In this document: positions 50,134 through 60,291 of the stretch, piece by piece
Numbering within the stretch: position 1 is the stretch's first letter
Layout of the letters: every line of letters starts with the position of its first letter
Source: Nitrososphaerales archaeon
GTDB taxonomy: Archaea > Thermoproteota > Nitrososphaeria > Nitrososphaerales > CADDZS01
Direction of reading: 5' to 3'
Assembly: GCA_030041355.1 (NCBI GenBank)
Contig: JASHNZ010000058.1
Location: forward strand, 124,001-188,000
DNA: 64,000 bases
Notes under the pieces: model-generated
The model's input: only the letters and a program-made list of their open reading frames with translations
What the model was told of the DNA's origin: nothing
Database searches by the model: none
Made by a program: the position numbers and the translations under genes

Positions 50134-51531
50134 TTGTCTCGAACGATTATTAATGAAGATTACAGCAAATATGACTTCAAAGACCCAGAAGAATTCGTCT
50201 TTAGGTCTCAAAGAGGGCTAACCCGCTCGACTGTCGAAGAAATATCGAAGATGAAGAACGAACCCGAGTGGATGCGCAATTTCAGGCTGAAAGCATACGA
50301 CTATTTCATGGACCGACCAATGCCGAATTGGGGAGGGGACCTCTCCAATATCGATTTTGACAATATTTACTACTATGCAAAGCCTACGGACAAAATGGGG
50401 AGAGATTGGAACGATGTTCCCGAGAATATCAAAAAGACCTTTGAGAAACTGGGAATCCCTGAAGCTGAAAGGAAATTTCTCGGAGGCGTGGGTGCCCAGT
50501 ATGAGTCCGAGGTAGTCTATCATTCCCTGAGAGAGGATCTCGCAAAGAAAGGAGTGGTTTTCCTTGATACTGACTCTGCCGTTAAGCAATACCCGAATAT
50601 CGTAAAGGAGTATTTTGGAACTATAGTTCCTCCCAATGACAACAAGTTTGCTTCGCTCAATAGCGCAGTTTGGAGTGGCGGCAGTTTTGTCTACATTCCA
50701 TCTGGCGTGGAGGTTGAAGTGCCCTTGCAAGCCTACTTTAGGATCAATTCTCGGAACGTAGGGCAGTTTGAGAGAACTCTCATTATTGTCGAACCAGGTG
50801 CTAAAGTGCATTACATTGAAGGATGTACTGCCCCTGTCTATTCTTCAGAATCTCTTCACTCTGCAGTTGTTGAGATAATCGCAAAGAAAGGTGCCAAAGT
50901 AAGGTACACCACGATTCAGAACTGGTCCAAGGACGTCTACAATCTAGTAACGAAGAGAGCTTACGCTTACGAGGACGCAACCGTGGAATGGGTCGACGGA
51001 AATCTTGGAAGTAAGCTCACCATGAAATATCCTTCCATCTACTTGATGGGCCCGAGAGCGAAGGGAGAGGTCCTTTCGATCGCGTTTGCTGGAAAAGACC
51101 AACATCAAGACGCGGGCGCCAAGATAGTTCACGTGGCACCATACACCACTTCAAGAATCACAAGTAAGTCAGTCAGCAAGGATGGTGGAAGAACAACCTA
51201 CAGAGGTCTATTGCATGTCAGCCGAGGCGCCAAGGGTGTGAAGTCAAGTGTGCGTTGCGATGCCTTGTTGCTTGACGAAGCGTCTCGAACAGACACATAT
51301 CCGTACAACGAGATAAACGAAGAAACTGCGAACATTACTCACGAGGCAACCGTCGGAAAGATCAGCGAAGAAGCTCTATTCTACCTGATGAGCCGCGGAA
51401 TGAGCGAACAGGATGCCCTAAGTATGATCGTCATGGGCTTTCTAGAGCCCTTTACGAAGGAACTTCCCATGGAGTACGCCGTGGAGCTTAACAGACTGAT
51501 CTCGCTGGAAATGGTCGGGTCAGTAGGCTAG
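50134..51531 (+). CDS. sufB: Fe-S scaffold protein SufB
   Basis: 465-residue beta-helix scaffold on which Fe-S clusters are built. Seen: [26 protein letters not shown]-like [57 protein letters not shown] with the conserved Cys, and the C-terminal [31 protein letters not shown] start placed by the TATA element. Works with SufC and SufD. Confidence 0.96.
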   Translation: MSRTIINEDYSKYDFKDPEEFVFRSQRGLTRSTVEEISKMKNEPEWMRNFRLKAYDYFMDRPMPNWGGDLSNIDFDNIYYYAKPTDKMGRDWNDVPENIKKTFEKLGIPEAERKFLGGVGAQYESEVVYHSLREDLAKKGVVFLDTDSAVKQYPNIVKEYFGTIVPPNDNKFASLNSAVWSGGSFVYIPSGVEVEVPLQAYFRINSRNVGQFERTLIIVEPGAKVHYIEGCTAPVYSSESLHSAVVEIIAKKGAKVRYTTIQNWSKDVYNLVTKRAYAYEDATVEWVDGNLGSKLTMKYPSIYLMGPRAKGEVLSIAFAGKDQHQDAGAKIVHVAPYTTSRITSKSVSKDGGRTTYRGLLHVSRGAKGVKSSVRCDALLLDEASRTDTYPYNEINEETANITHEATVGKISEEALFYLMSRGMSEQDALSMIVMGFLEPFTKELPMEYAVELNRLISLEMVGSVG

Positions 51532-51644
51532 AAGCTGTTTAGTTTACAGAATGAATATAGTTCAAAGCGATTGAGCGAAAGGCGCGCGGGAATAATACCC
51601 GAGCGTCACTATAGTTTTGAAAATAGCGAAGCTTTAGGGCTGTC

Positions 51645-53054
51645 ATGGCTGAAATGACCCAACAATTAGTGAAGATAGACGAAGAGTACGTCGAGACCTA
51701 TTCGGAGTCTAAGAATGAGCCTAGTTGGCTGAAGAAGTTTCGAATTGATTCTCTGAAATCCTATCTTACTCTGCCGGAGGAACAGTCCAATCTTTATACA
51801 AAATATGCCCTAAATCTCAATGTCAATTTACCGGTGCTAGAACAGAAACTATATGCAAAAACGGACCCAAAGTCGGCTTCTCTTGGGGAGATCGCCCAAG
51901 GCATCGAAAAAGGCTACTATTATGTGAGCACCCAAAGCGAGACCTTTGCTTCAAGGAACATTAAGGAGCTTGACTCTAAAGGGGTGGTTTTTTGTGATCT
52001 TCATGAGGCTATTGAGAAGCATTCTGACCTCCTTGGAAGAATTTTTGAGCAGAAAGCGATTCCCCCCAATAGCGACAAATATGCGGCATTAAATTCTGCT
52101 CTATTTTCCTCGGGATGGCTCGTTTACTTCCCGAAAGGACTCGTTCTGGATACCCCTCTTCGAGTTCGGTTCTATCTCAACTCCACCAAGCCTTATTTTT
52201 CTCAAACCTGGATCTACGCGGAACGAGGTTCTCAAGGAGCTCTGCTGACGGAAGGATATGGCGCAGAAATTGCAGGGACTGCAAGCGAGCTCGTCGAAGC
52301 ATACGTCAAGGATGATGCCTCGGTCAAATATTCGAACATTCAGAACTACTCGGAGGACACCGTTGTTCTAGCAAACAAAAAGGCGCTGTGCGGTAAGGAC
52401 GGCCGGATTACTTGGATTCTAGGTTATTTCGGAGGCCGGGCGGAAAGATCTCGCCTTGAGAGCTCTTTTGATGGAGACGGAGCGAGCGCTGAAGATATCG
52501 AGGTTGTTTTTGGAAGTGGATATCAAAGATACGATCTGGTTTCCGATCTTTCTCACGTCGCGCAACATACCAAGGGGAGAATACTCTGCAATAGCGTGTT
52601 AAAGGATAGTTCGAGATCCGTGTTTAAGGGCATGATTAGAATCGGCAAAGATGCGAAAGCTTCCAATGCTTATCTCGCAGGTCATGCAATACTTCTTAGT
52701 CCTGATGCCAAATCAGACGCCATACCAGGGCTGGAAATTCTCACAAACGAAGTCAAAGCAACCCATTCTGCCTCGGTCTCGCAGATCGATCCAGATCAAA
52801 TATTCTACATGATGACTAGGGGCCTTCCGGAGGACGAGTCAAAGAAGTTCATTGTACTTGGTTTCATTGAGCCAGGAATTTCCAGAATTGATTCAGAAGA
52901 ACTGAGGGACACCATTCATGCTCTGATTGAGGCAAAATGGCATGGAATGAAGGGCCTCGTAAAGAAAGTCCAAAAGGAAGTGCTTTTCGAAGAAGAAACT
53001 CAGGCTAAAACTCAATCGAAAGATATCTTCGAAGGTCATTACAAGTATCGCTAA
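51645..53054 (+). CDS. sufD: SufD-like Fe-S scaffold partner
   Basis: 469-residue paralogue of SufB. N-terminal helical region (PSWLKKFRIDSLKSY), central beta helix (PPNSDKYAALNSALFSSG, VYFPKGLVLDTPLRVRFYLN) and C-terminal THSASVSQIDPDQIFYMMTRGLPEDESKKFIVLGFIEPG. It lacks the SufB ECT/GC cysteine patch, as expected for SufD. The C-terminus extends about 25 residues past the fold. The intergenic stretch before it contains a CGGG-(7)-CCCG hairpin at about 51587-51601. Confidence 0.92.
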   Translation: MAEMTQQLVKIDEEYVETYSESKNEPSWLKKFRIDSLKSYLTLPEEQSNLYTKYALNLNVNLPVLEQKLYAKTDPKSASLGEIAQGIEKGYYYVSTQSETFASRNIKELDSKGVVFCDLHEAIEKHSDLLGRIFEQKAIPPNSDKYAALNSALFSSGWLVYFPKGLVLDTPLRVRFYLNSTKPYFSQTWIYAERGSQGALLTEGYGAEIAGTASELVEAYVKDDASVKYSNIQNYSEDTVVLANKKALCGKDGRITWILGYFGGRAERSRLESSFDGDGASAEDIEVVFGSGYQRYDLVSDLSHVAQHTKGRILCNSVLKDSSRSVFKGMIRIGKDAKASNAYLAGHAILLSPDAKSDAIPGLEILTNEVKATHSASVSQIDPDQIFYMMTRGLPEDESKKFIVLGFIEPGISRIDSEELRDTIHALIEAKWHGMKGLVKKVQKEVLFEEETQAKTQSKDIFEGHYKYR

Positions 53055-53183
53055 AAGGATGATTTCGCCATATCAACTTGAAAAAAGATAGAAATATGGC
53101 AAGGCATATTCTATGAATCAGCGGCTGAACCTTCTTTGAATCAGATTATCAAGTCGCAACGAGCAGAGGTGTCGTACTAACTC

Positions 53184-54428
53184 TTGCTGGAGCCCGAAAT
53201 CGCTGCGCATCCTTTGGATCTCGAGAAAATAAGATTAGACTTTCCCATTCTCAAACGAACTGTTCACGGGAAAAGACTCGTGTACTTGGATAATGCGGCG
53301 ACCACGCAGAAACCACAGCAAGTAATTGACGCAATTAGTGATTACTATTCGAACTATAACTCAAACATCCACAGATCAGTCCACCTTCTAGCAGAAGAAG
53401 CCACTGAAGCTTTTGAGAATACCCGGCTGAAGGTGCAGAACTTCATTAACGCGCAATCAACAGACGAAATAGTATTCACAAAAAACGCTACTGAAGCTCT
53501 GAACGTAGCGGCGAGGTGTACTACAAGTTCCCTAAAGCCAGGGGACAAGATAGTAGTAACGGAAATGGATCATCACAGCAATTTTGTGCCCTGGCAGCAG
53601 ATCGCTAAAGAAAAGAGAGCCCAACTCGAGATTGTGTTCACCACTGAAGATTATGAAATCGACGAAAGTGACTTGGAGTCAAAGCTTGATGGTGCCAAAA
53701 TATTTGCATTCACACATATGTCAAATGTTTTGGGCACGATTAATAATGCAAGAAAATTTACTAGAATTGCGCATGAAAAAGGCGCATTGGTTGTTTTAGA
53801 TGGAGCCCAGTCCGCACCGCACATTCCGGTCAATGTTCAGGACATAGGTTGTGACTATTTTGCCCTCTCCGCTCACAAGATGCTTGGTCCCACTGGCGTG
53901 GGTTGTCTCTATGGAAAAAGGGATCTTCTGCTCAAAGCTCCTCCATTTCTGCTTGGCGGTGATATGATAAGGGAAGTGCATCGCGATCGGACCACGTGGA
54001 ATGACTTACCTTGGAAGTTTGAGGCTGGAACATCTAACATTGCAGATGTTATTGCTTTTGCCGCAGCCTTAGACTACTTAACAAGACTGGGCATGAAAAA
54101 CTTGCAGATTCATGAGCAGGAAATCTGTAAAGCTGTTCTTGCTGAACTGTCAAAAATTGAGGACTTAGAGATCTACGGACCGAAAGATCCCGAAAGGCGA
54201 GGAGCTGTTTTCGCTTTCAATTTGGGCGGGATACACGCTCATGATATCGCATCCATTCTTGACGCGGAAGGAATAGCAATCAGATCTGGCCATCATTGTG
54301 CTCAAATTCTAATGGAGAAGCTAGGGGTTCCTGCCACATCGAGAGCAAGCTTTTATCTTTACAACGGTTATGATGACGTGGATGCTCTATCAAAAGGGCT
54401 GCATAAAGTCAGAGAGGTCTTGAATTAA
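53184..54428 (+). CDS. sufS: Cysteine desulfurase SufS
   Basis: PLP enzyme that supplies sulfur from cysteine. VYLDNAATTQKPQQVIDAI, TKNATEALNVAAR, TEMDHHSNFVPWQ, DGAQSAPHIPV, the PLP lysine in FALSAHKMLGPTGVG (about residue 231), and the C-terminal catalytic loop SGHHCAQILMEKLGV with the active-site Cys. 414 residues, type II (SufS-like). TTG start. SufU follows after 6 bases. Confidence 0.96.
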   Translation: MLEPEIAAHPLDLEKIRLDFPILKRTVHGKRLVYLDNAATTQKPQQVIDAISDYYSNYNSNIHRSVHLLAEEATEAFENTRLKVQNFINAQSTDEIVFTKNATEALNVAARCTTSSLKPGDKIVVTEMDHHSNFVPWQQIAKEKRAQLEIVFTTEDYEIDESDLESKLDGAKIFAFTHMSNVLGTINNARKFTRIAHEKGALVVLDGAQSAPHIPVNVQDIGCDYFALSAHKMLGPTGVGCLYGKRDLLLKAPPFLLGGDMIREVHRDRTTWNDLPWKFEAGTSNIADVIAFAAALDYLTRLGMKNLQIHEQEICKAVLAELSKIEDLEIYGPKDPERRGAVFAFNLGGIHAHDIASILDAEGIAIRSGHHCAQILMEKLGVPATSRASFYLYNGYDDVDALSKGLHKVREVLN

Positions 54429-54434
54429 GACAAT

Positions 54435-54848
54435 ATGAGCTCGGACATGTACAAGGAAATTATCCTTGACTATTACAAGAACCCGAGGAATAAGGGCACG
54501 CTCGAGTCTCCTCAATCCGTTGCTCGGGACTCAAATCCACTTTGCGGAGACGTGGTAGAGATGCAGCTAAACTTCTCGGATGGTAAAGTATCAGAGATCA
54601 AGTTCAATGGCGATGGCTGTGCGATAAGTCAGGCATCGGCCTCAATGCTCACCGAGGTCGTCATGGGCAAAACCATTGAAGAAGTTCGTAAAATTGACAA
54701 AAATGTCCTATTAGAAAATCTTGGCTCTCCAAATCTTGGGGCTGTTAGAATAAAGTGCGCTTTACTGCCTCTGAAAGTGATGAAAACGGCTCTTTACCAA
54801 TATCTGGGCGAGAGCATCACGCGAGAGGAATCGAATTCTCTTTCTTAG
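54435..54848 (+). CDS. sufU: SufU/IscU-type scaffold or sulfur-transfer protein
   Basis: 137 residues with the three conserved cysteines of the NifU N-terminal family: SNPLCGDVV, GDGCAISQASASML and RIKCALLPLKV. MYKEIILDYYKNPRNKG at the N-terminus is typical of SufU. In Suf systems this protein takes sulfur from SufS. Six bases downstream of sufS, so the same operon. Confidence 0.95.
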   Translation: MSSDMYKEIILDYYKNPRNKGTLESPQSVARDSNPLCGDVVEMQLNFSDGKVSEIKFNGDGCAISQASASMLTEVVMGKTIEEVRKIDKNVLLENLGSPNLGAVRIKCALLPLKVMKTALYQYLGESITREESNSLS

Positions 54849-54855
54849 GGCAATG

Positions 54856-55161
54856 CTACGCATTTGCAGCGGGAGGCGTGTTTACCCTGCGGTTAATCTC
54901 CTCAGCCATAAAATGGCCGCTCATTGTAATCTTCACATCCTTTACGCCATCTAGGGCTGAAACTCTTCTTTTGATATCTTGTGCGATCTCCAGGGCAAAC
55001 ATCGGCGGGCAGAAGGGCGCTGTCAGGTGGAAGCCGATTGAAACAATGCCGTCGGCCCCAATTGTAATTTCATCCACGAGGTCCATTTCAGTAATCGGAA
55101 CTCCGACCTCGGGATCGACAACCTGCGCAAGTTCCTTTACGATCTGGGGTTTTTCGACCAT
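54856..55161 (-). CDS. sufT: MIP18/SufT-family (DUF59) Fe-S assembly factor
   Basis: 101-residue DUF59 protein: VVDPEVGVPITEMDLV, ITIGADGIVSIGFHLTAPFCPPM with the conserved reactive cysteine, and VKDVKITM. Such proteins help insert Fe-S clusters into target proteins. Convergent with sufU (8 bases apart), so not in the suf operon but adjacent to it, and co-directional with the Lrp gene. Confidence 0.9.
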   Translation of the reverse strand: MVEKPQIVKELAQVVDPEVGVPITEMDLVDEITIGADGIVSIGFHLTAPFCPPMFALEIAQDIKRRVSALDGVKDVKITMSGHFMAEEINRRVNTPPAANA

Positions 55162-55207
55162 ATCAGAATCTCTTCAATTAGTACAGTTCTTGCGGATAAG
55201 TCTTTAG

Positions 55208-55669
55208 CTACGCGAGTTCTAGCGCGTAATCCACCTCGCGTTCACGCTTTCTCATTTCGATGAATGTCTCCGTGTGAAGCACTCCATTTATTCTGCCCAT
55301 CTTTGCCGAAACCGTTTCGTGGAGTTCATCTAACGAACGAGCTTTAACTTTCGCAATAAGATCGAAGCGTCCCGTGACCTCGTAAATTTCCCGAATAGAG
55401 TCCAGTTTTAGCATGTCCTCAAGTATCTCCTCTCTATACTTGGAGTCGATGTTTAGACCCACAAGAGCTGACACATTATACCCCAGAACGTCATCATTAA
55501 CTTCTATCGTGAATCTCTTAATCAACTTACGCTTTGCTAACCGCTTTATTCTACTGTAGACGACCGAGGAATTTACGTTGATTTTTTTCGACAGACTCGG
55601 CACACTGATGCTAGCGTCCTTAGTCAATTCCGACAAAATTTTCATATCAACATCGTCGATCTTTCCCAT
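55208..55669 (-). CDS. Lrp/AsnC-family transcriptional regulator
   Basis: 153 residues: N-terminal winged helix (VDMKILSELTKDASISVPSLSKKINVNSSVVYSRIKRL, about residues 5-45) and a C-terminal RAM/ACT-like effector domain (LVGLNIDSKYREEIL, VTGRFDLIAKVKARSLDELHE). It could sense an amino acid. Gene is near sufT; whether it regulates suf, itself or the ribosomal operon is unknown. A TATA-like CTTTATATAATT on the minus strand lies around 55709-55720. Confidence 0.92.
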   Translation of the reverse strand: MGKIDDVDMKILSELTKDASISVPSLSKKINVNSSVVYSRIKRLAKRKLIKRFTIEVNDDVLGYNVSALVGLNIDSKYREEILEDMLKLDSIREIYEVTGRFDLIAKVKARSLDELHETVSAKMGRINGVLHTETFIEMRKREREVDYALELA

Positions 55670-56044
55670 AAAGTGATCAAATCCAATGAGATGATTGCCA
55701 AAATATCAAATTATATAAAGAATTTATCACGCAAAGAAGTAAAAGACAAAAGATCTTCATAGGACAGGGAACACTGGTTTCGAAATCTGTGGTCACTAGA
55801 TAACACACATACCATAGTTCGGGGGTCTTCAGTGAATTGGTCGCAACTTGATCATGCTGACTATTGGCGTCATAATCGGAAGTGGTCTCGACTAGCCGAT
55901 GGAAAGTTGACATATTTCCTGAAATTCAGCGCCGAAATTATGGAATCGAGGACGTTGCGGGGAGAAAGGGCAGGGAGGCTTGAGTCAGCAGGATCCCTCC
56001 GGTAAAGATTTTTAACCGCCCTAGCGAGAAAATGGTTCCTTCAT
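55670..56044. other. Divergent intergenic region between the Lrp gene and rps13
   Basis: 375 bases. Holds a minus-strand TATA (around 55709-55720) and the plus-strand TATA of the ribosomal operon (56008-56016). The middle part contains no coding frame with support; the 78-codon minus-strand frame 55677-55913 lies under the promoter and looks spurious. Confidence 0.45.
56008..56016 (+). promoter_or_regulatory. TATA box of the rps13 operon
   Basis: ATTTTTAAC is centred about 33 bases before the ATG at 56045 and is the only TATA-like element near the start of the ribosomal protein operon. Confidence 0.5.
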
Positions 56045-56542
56045 ATGTCGCAAGAATTCAGGCACATTGTCAGAATTGCTGGCCGAGACTTGGACGGCAC
56101 CAAAAAGGTCCAAGCATCCCTCTCTGAAATCAAAGGAGTCGGAGGAAGCCTCGCCAATGCGATGACAGCCTCGCTTAAGATTGATTCTAGATCAAGGCTA
56201 GGGCAGCTTACAGATAAGCAATTGCAACAGATCGACAGTGCTCTAAAGGATAGTTCATCTCTGAACCTTCCTCCTTGGATGCTAAACCGAAGAAAAGACG
56301 TTGATTCGGGATCAAATTTGCACAAGTTTGGAAGTGATCTGGATTTTATGATAAAGAACGATATTGACAGAGAAAAGAATTTGCTTTCTTGGCGTGGGGT
56401 TCGACACAGTTTGGGTCTCAAGGTGAGGGGCCAGAGGACAAGAACTACGGGTAGAAAAGGACGGACTGTGGGTGTAAAGAAGTCGGCAATTCAAGCTGCG
56501 CAAGCTGCTGCCGCTGCTGGCGGAAAGGAGGAAAAGAAGTGA
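56045..56542 (+). CDS. rps13: Ribosomal protein uS13
   Basis: Head protein of the small subunit; contacts t[32 protein letters not shown] at the N-terminus, the helical middle, [34 protein letters not shown] at the C-terminus, then an Ala-rich tail. 165 residues, the archaeal length. Start of an operon uS13-uS4-uS11. Confidence 0.96.
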   Translation: MSQEFRHIVRIAGRDLDGTKKVQASLSEIKGVGGSLANAMTASLKIDSRSRLGQLTDKQLQQIDSALKDSSSLNLPPWMLNRRKDVDSGSNLHKFGSDLDFMIKNDIDREKNLLSWRGVRHSLGLKVRGQRTRTTGRKGRTVGVKKSAIQAAQAAAAAGGKEEKK

Positions 56543-56543
56543 G

Positions 56544-57125
56544 ATGGGGGACCCAAAAAAGCCACGTGCAAAGTTCGATCCTCCAAGAAATCCTTGGCGT
56601 AGCGATCAGCTTTCGCAGGAACTCTACCTATTGGGAACCTACGGCCTTCGCAACAAACGCGAGCTATGGAGAGCTCAAACATACTTGTCAAACATTCGAA
56701 AGCAAGCTAGACAGCTCCTTGCAGCGTCAACGGATGTAAGGGGAAGAGAAGAGCCAAAGCTGCTCACGCATCTTGGAATGCAGGGATTGATCCAAACCCC
56801 CATGCCTACGCTCGATGATGTTTTGTCGCTTACTATTGAAAATGTTCTAGAGAGGCGCTTGCAGACGATGGTCTGGCGGCACGGACTCGCCCGCAGTCCC
56901 TATCAAGCTAGGCAATTTGTCTCGCATGGCCATGTTTCTTTGAATGACCGAAGGGTCACGATCCCGTCATATTTAGTGTCTCCAACAGAAGAAGGGACTT
57001 TAAAATTTGTAGAGGGATCGAAGTTATCAAAACTCCGCGGTATGCTACCGAGTGCAACCGAGGTAGCACAAGCAGAGTCAACTCCGGAAGCTGTGCCGGA
57101 ATCTGGGAATCCCTCTACACAATAA
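56544..57125 (+). CDS. rps4: Ribosomal protein uS4
   Basis: 16S rRNA-binding primary assembly protein. [29 protein letters not shown] and the S4 domain ([41 protein letters not shown], about residues 105-145). 193 residues with a short acidic tail. One base after the uS13 stop. Confidence 0.96.
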   Translation: MGDPKKPRAKFDPPRNPWRSDQLSQELYLLGTYGLRNKRELWRAQTYLSNIRKQARQLLAASTDVRGREEPKLLTHLGMQGLIQTPMPTLDDVLSLTIENVLERRLQTMVWRHGLARSPYQARQFVSHGHVSLNDRRVTIPSYLVSPTEEGTLKFVEGSKLSKLRGMLPSATEVAQAESTPEAVPESGNPSTQ

Positions 57126-57148
57126 TCAGAAACGCAGGGTGGAATTTT

Positions 57149-57550
57149 TTGGAAGCTGCGCAACAACAGGAAAAGTGGGCTATCGTCCACATTTACAGTA
57201 GTTACAACAATACTATTGTCCACATGACAGATGTTACCGGTTCAGAGACCATTTCTTTTAGCTCTGGGGGCAGGCACGTGAAGGCCGATCGATTTGAATC
57301 TTCACCTTATGCTGCAATGAAAAGCGCGACGGCCGCGGCTGAGGTCGCGAAATCGAAGGGCATAACCGCCGTGCATATCAAAGTCAGAGCCGTCGGAGGA
57401 ACAGGACCGCGAACTCCCGGGCCCGGTGCGCAAGCAGCGATCCGTGCAATCGCGCGCAGTGGGTTCAAAGTTGGGAGAATAGAAGATGTGACGCCGATTC
57501 CACACGATACTACTCGTCGCGCGGGTGGAAGAAGAGGCAGACGGGCCTAG
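57149..57550 (+). CDS. rps11: Ribosomal protein uS11
   Basis: Platform protein. [82 protein letters not shown] and [23 protein letters not shown] are diagnostic. 133 residues, TTG start. The next gene is nuoA rather than rpoD/rpl18e, a lineage clue. Confidence 0.96.
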   Translation: MEAAQQQEKWAIVHIYSSYNNTIVHMTDVTGSETISFSSGGRHVKADRFESSPYAAMKSATAAAEVAKSKGITAVHIKVRAVGGTGPRTPGPGAQAAIRAIARSGFKVGRIEDVTPIPHDTTRRAGGRRGRRA

Positions 57551-57698
57551 GCCTGGAAAATTCTTCTCTATCATTTATTTTCACGTTCAACTCTGTCTTG
57601 CCCAAGGTCAAGATTTTAGTAAAGGATTTGCTTTAGAATTTTCAGTCTATCAAAATTTAAAAGGTGCGAGCAGAAGAAAATTTTTAAGCGATGCAAGG

Positions 57699-58058
57699 AT
57701 GGCACATGCTTTTCTGCTAATTCTCTTTACAGCCGGGTTCGGACTTGTTTTCGCTACTCCCGTTATCCTAATTCCATGGCTGTTCGCCCCCCGTAACAAG
57801 ACCCCCATGAAGGTAGCAACTTTTGAGGCTGGTCAAGTACCTCAAGGTGATGCTAGAGTCCACCTGCTAATGCAGTACTACGCCTACCTATTGATTTTCG
57901 TGATAGTGGATGTCGTATCAATGTTTCTTTTTGCTTGGGCCTCTGTCACGATTGCTATACCACTCTCAGGTGTAATCGCAATCGGAATCTTTCTGCTTTT
58001 GATTTTTGTGCCTTTAGGATATGGAATCCATCTAGCTAGGAGAAGAGAACTTTGGTAG
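57699..58058 (+). CDS. nuoA: Complex I subunit NuoA
   Basis: Three-helix membrane subunit next to the Q module. FEAGQVPQGDARVHLLMQYYAYLLIFVIVDVVSMFLFAWA is characteristic. ATG 57699 gives 119 residues; the frame is open to 57525 but that part is not NuoA-like. Stop overlaps the nuoB start. Confidence 0.92.
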   Translation: MAHAFLLILFTAGFGLVFATPVILIPWLFAPRNKTPMKVATFEAGQVPQGDARVHLLMQYYAYLLIFVIVDVVSMFLFAWASVTIAIPLSGVIAIGIFLLLIFVPLGYGIHLARRRELW

Positions 58059-58600
58059 CCCAACAAGTCGAAGTGAAAAAAGAGCCTTATTCGAAAGCGA
58101 GGGATGGACCAGGGCTTTCGATTCTAGTGGGCATAGCAAGAGACGTTATACAGCAAGCGATTGCGGATCCGATTACGTATCTGGCCAATTGGGGCAGATT
58201 GTATTCTCTTTGGCCAGTACATTTGGAGACTGCGTGTTGCAGCATTGAGTGGGGGGCTGTTTCAGGACCGCGTTTTGATGCAGAGAGATACGGAATCCTT
58301 GAGGCTTTCGGCTCTCTGAGGCAGTGCGATCTCATTGTAGTACATGGTACGGTGACGAGAAAAATGGCTCCCAGACTAAGATGGATTTACGATCAGATGC
58401 CGGAGCCCAAATGGGTCATCGCAATGGGAGCGTGTTCCATAACCGGCGGAGTCTATTTCGACTCGTATAACGTGCTTCCCGGAGTTGACCAATTAGTTCC
58501 GGTCGATGTCTATGTACCCGGGTGTCCGCCAAGACCGGAGGAACTGATTGATGCGTTTATGCTTCTGCAAGATAAGATTCGAAAATCCGACATCCGCTAG
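58052..58600 (+). CDS. nuoB: Complex I subunit NuoB
   Basis: Carries the terminal N2 cluster. Cysteines in LETACCSIEWGAVSGPRFDAERYG (tandem Cys), AMGACSITGGVYFDSYN and VPGCPPRPEELIDA provide the four ligands. 182 residues; TTG start 7 bases inside nuoA. Confidence 0.95.
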   Translation: MVAQQVEVKKEPYSKARDGPGLSILVGIARDVIQQAIADPITYLANWGRLYSLWPVHLETACCSIEWGAVSGPRFDAERYGILEAFGSLRQCDLIVVHGTVTRKMAPRLRWIYDQMPEPKWVIAMGACSITGGVYFDSYNVLPGVDQLVPVDVYVPGCPPRPEELIDAFMLLQDKIRKSDIR

Positions 58601-58606
58601 TGAGCC

Positions 58607-59149
58607 TTGGCGCTGACGACCGAGAGGGACAGTCGCATGTCAAGCGTACAAGCAACCAAGCAAGACTTACCATGGGAGGAAAAGAACATCCTTGCTGGTT
58701 TAGCTTCTTCCTTTGGCGATAAGGCGAAAGTTAGTTACGCGAGACCGAATCGAATTAAATTCCTCATCGAACCATCGAATCTGATCGAATTGGCGAGATT
58801 TGCTAGGGATAATCTTCACTTCGACCATTGCACAAACATAACTGGAACTGATTTTCCAAAAGACAGTCAAATTCAAGTCGATTACCACTTTGGGTCCATA
58901 GACAGAGAGGGGCTTCGCAGAATTATCCTTACGCTGTCCTGCAGAATTCCGTCATCCGATCCTAAGATTCCGTCCTTGATCAACGAGTTCGCTAGCGTTG
59001 AATTGCATGAAAGAGAGACTGCCGAAATGTTAGGAGTGGTTTTTGTCGGCCATCCTAATCTTTCGAGATTACTCCTTCCTGAGGACTGGGATGACATCCC
59101 ACCCATGCTCAAGAAGTACAGACTACCAGGACGATTGGAAGGAGAATAG
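58607..59149 (+). CDS. nuoC: Complex I subunit NuoC
   Basis: Hydrophilic Q-module subunit. HFDHCTNITGTDFPKDSQIQVDYHFGSI, SLINEFASVELHERETAEMLGVVFVGHPNLSRLLLPEDWDD contain the conserved segments. 180 residues. TTG start; followed by nuoD after 2 bases. Separate NuoC and NuoD, not fused. Confidence 0.92.
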   Translation: MALTTERDSRMSSVQATKQDLPWEEKNILAGLASSFGDKAKVSYARPNRIKFLIEPSNLIELARFARDNLHFDHCTNITGTDFPKDSQIQVDYHFGSIDREGLRRIILTLSCRIPSSDPKIPSLINEFASVELHERETAEMLGVVFVGHPNLSRLLLPEDWDDIPPMLKKYRLPGRLEGE

Positions 59150-59151
59150 AT

Positions 59152-60282
59152 TTGTCTTTACCAGTCGGGGCCAGCGGGCTCTCGACACAACAAGTCGAAG
59201 ATAAGCTAGTCGTCAGCATAGGCCCGCAGCACCCCGGAGCAGGACATTTTCGATTTACGATAACTGTGGATGGGGATACGATAGTTGATGTCCTTCCCGA
59301 TCCCGGTTATGTGCACAGAGGCGCAGAAAAGCAAACAGAATATCGAAATTACATACAAAGCATACCACTGCTTGAACGTTCATCCCTCACTGACGTGACG
59401 AACATCATTGGCCCCTTCTCACTGGCCGCCGAGGAACTCATGGGAATTCAAGCTCCGCCCCGAGCTCAATACCTGCGAATGATAATGTCTGAAAACCAGC
59501 GGATTATCAGTCATCTTTACTGGCTGGGGATACAAGGCATTTTCTTAGGGCATTCTACCATGTTTATGTGGCCTCTCGGTGACAGAGATATTTTCATCGA
59601 TTTGGGTCAGATGATCGGAGGAGCCAGGATCACCTACTCGTACTGGATCCCTGGAGGCGTTCGAAACGACATGCCGGAGGTGTTCAAGGAACGCGCCCTA
59701 AAGGTCTTTGACTATTTCGAGAAGAGACTCCAGGACTATGAGCGTATCTTTTTCGCAAATCCACTTTTCTTGAAGCGCGCCCAAGGAGTTGGAATCTTGA
59801 AGAGGCAGGAGGCTATAGCTCTAGGTGCGGTGGGCCCGGTTCTGAGGGCCTCCGACGTAAAATCCGACACCCGGATCGATGAGCCGTATTGTTTTTACAA
59901 AGACATAGATTTCGAAGTTCCATCCTTCAAGGACTGCGATACTTATGCGAGATGTATGGTGCATCTCGTGGAAATGCGCCAGAGCATGAGAATCATCCGG
60001 CAGTGCTTGGATAAAATACCAGAGGGACCAGTCAAAGTCAAGCTCTCGCCACAACAAAGGACGTTGCCCGGCGAAAGCTACGCAAGAGTCGAGGCTGCTC
60101 GGGGGGCCATGGCATTTCATATCATCTCTGACGGCTCGACCAAGCCCTACAGAGTCAAAATTAGTGTGCCCTCTTTTCGCAACTTGATCGTCCTGAAGAA
60201 ATTGCTTATTGGCTCCCATGTGGCGGACATGCCGGCAATCTATTGGAGCCTCGACTACTGGCCGGTTGAGGCTGACAGGTGA
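59152..60282 (+). CDS. nuoD: Complex I subunit NuoD
   Basis: Hydrogenase-large-subunit-like Q-module protein. SIGPQHPGAGHFRFTITVDGDTIVD, DPGYVHRGAEKQTEYRNYIQ, GARITYSYWIPGGVRNDMP, PSFKDCDTYARCMVHLVEMRQSM and the C-terminal MPAIYWSLDYWPVEADR. No Ni-Fe cysteine pairs, so a true NuoD. 376 residues, TTG start. Confidence 0.95.
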   Translation: MSLPVGASGLSTQQVEDKLVVSIGPQHPGAGHFRFTITVDGDTIVDVLPDPGYVHRGAEKQTEYRNYIQSIPLLERSSLTDVTNIIGPFSLAAEELMGIQAPPRAQYLRMIMSENQRIISHLYWLGIQGIFLGHSTMFMWPLGDRDIFIDLGQMIGGARITYSYWIPGGVRNDMPEVFKERALKVFDYFEKRLQDYERIFFANPLFLKRAQGVGILKRQEAIALGAVGPVLRASDVKSDTRIDEPYCFYKDIDFEVPSFKDCDTYARCMVHLVEMRQSMRIIRQCLDKIPEGPVKVKLSPQQRTLPGESYARVEAARGAMAFHIISDGSTKPYRVKISVPSFRNLIVLKKLLIGSHVADMPAIYWSLDYWPVEADR

Positions 60283-60291
60283 AGAAGTCGA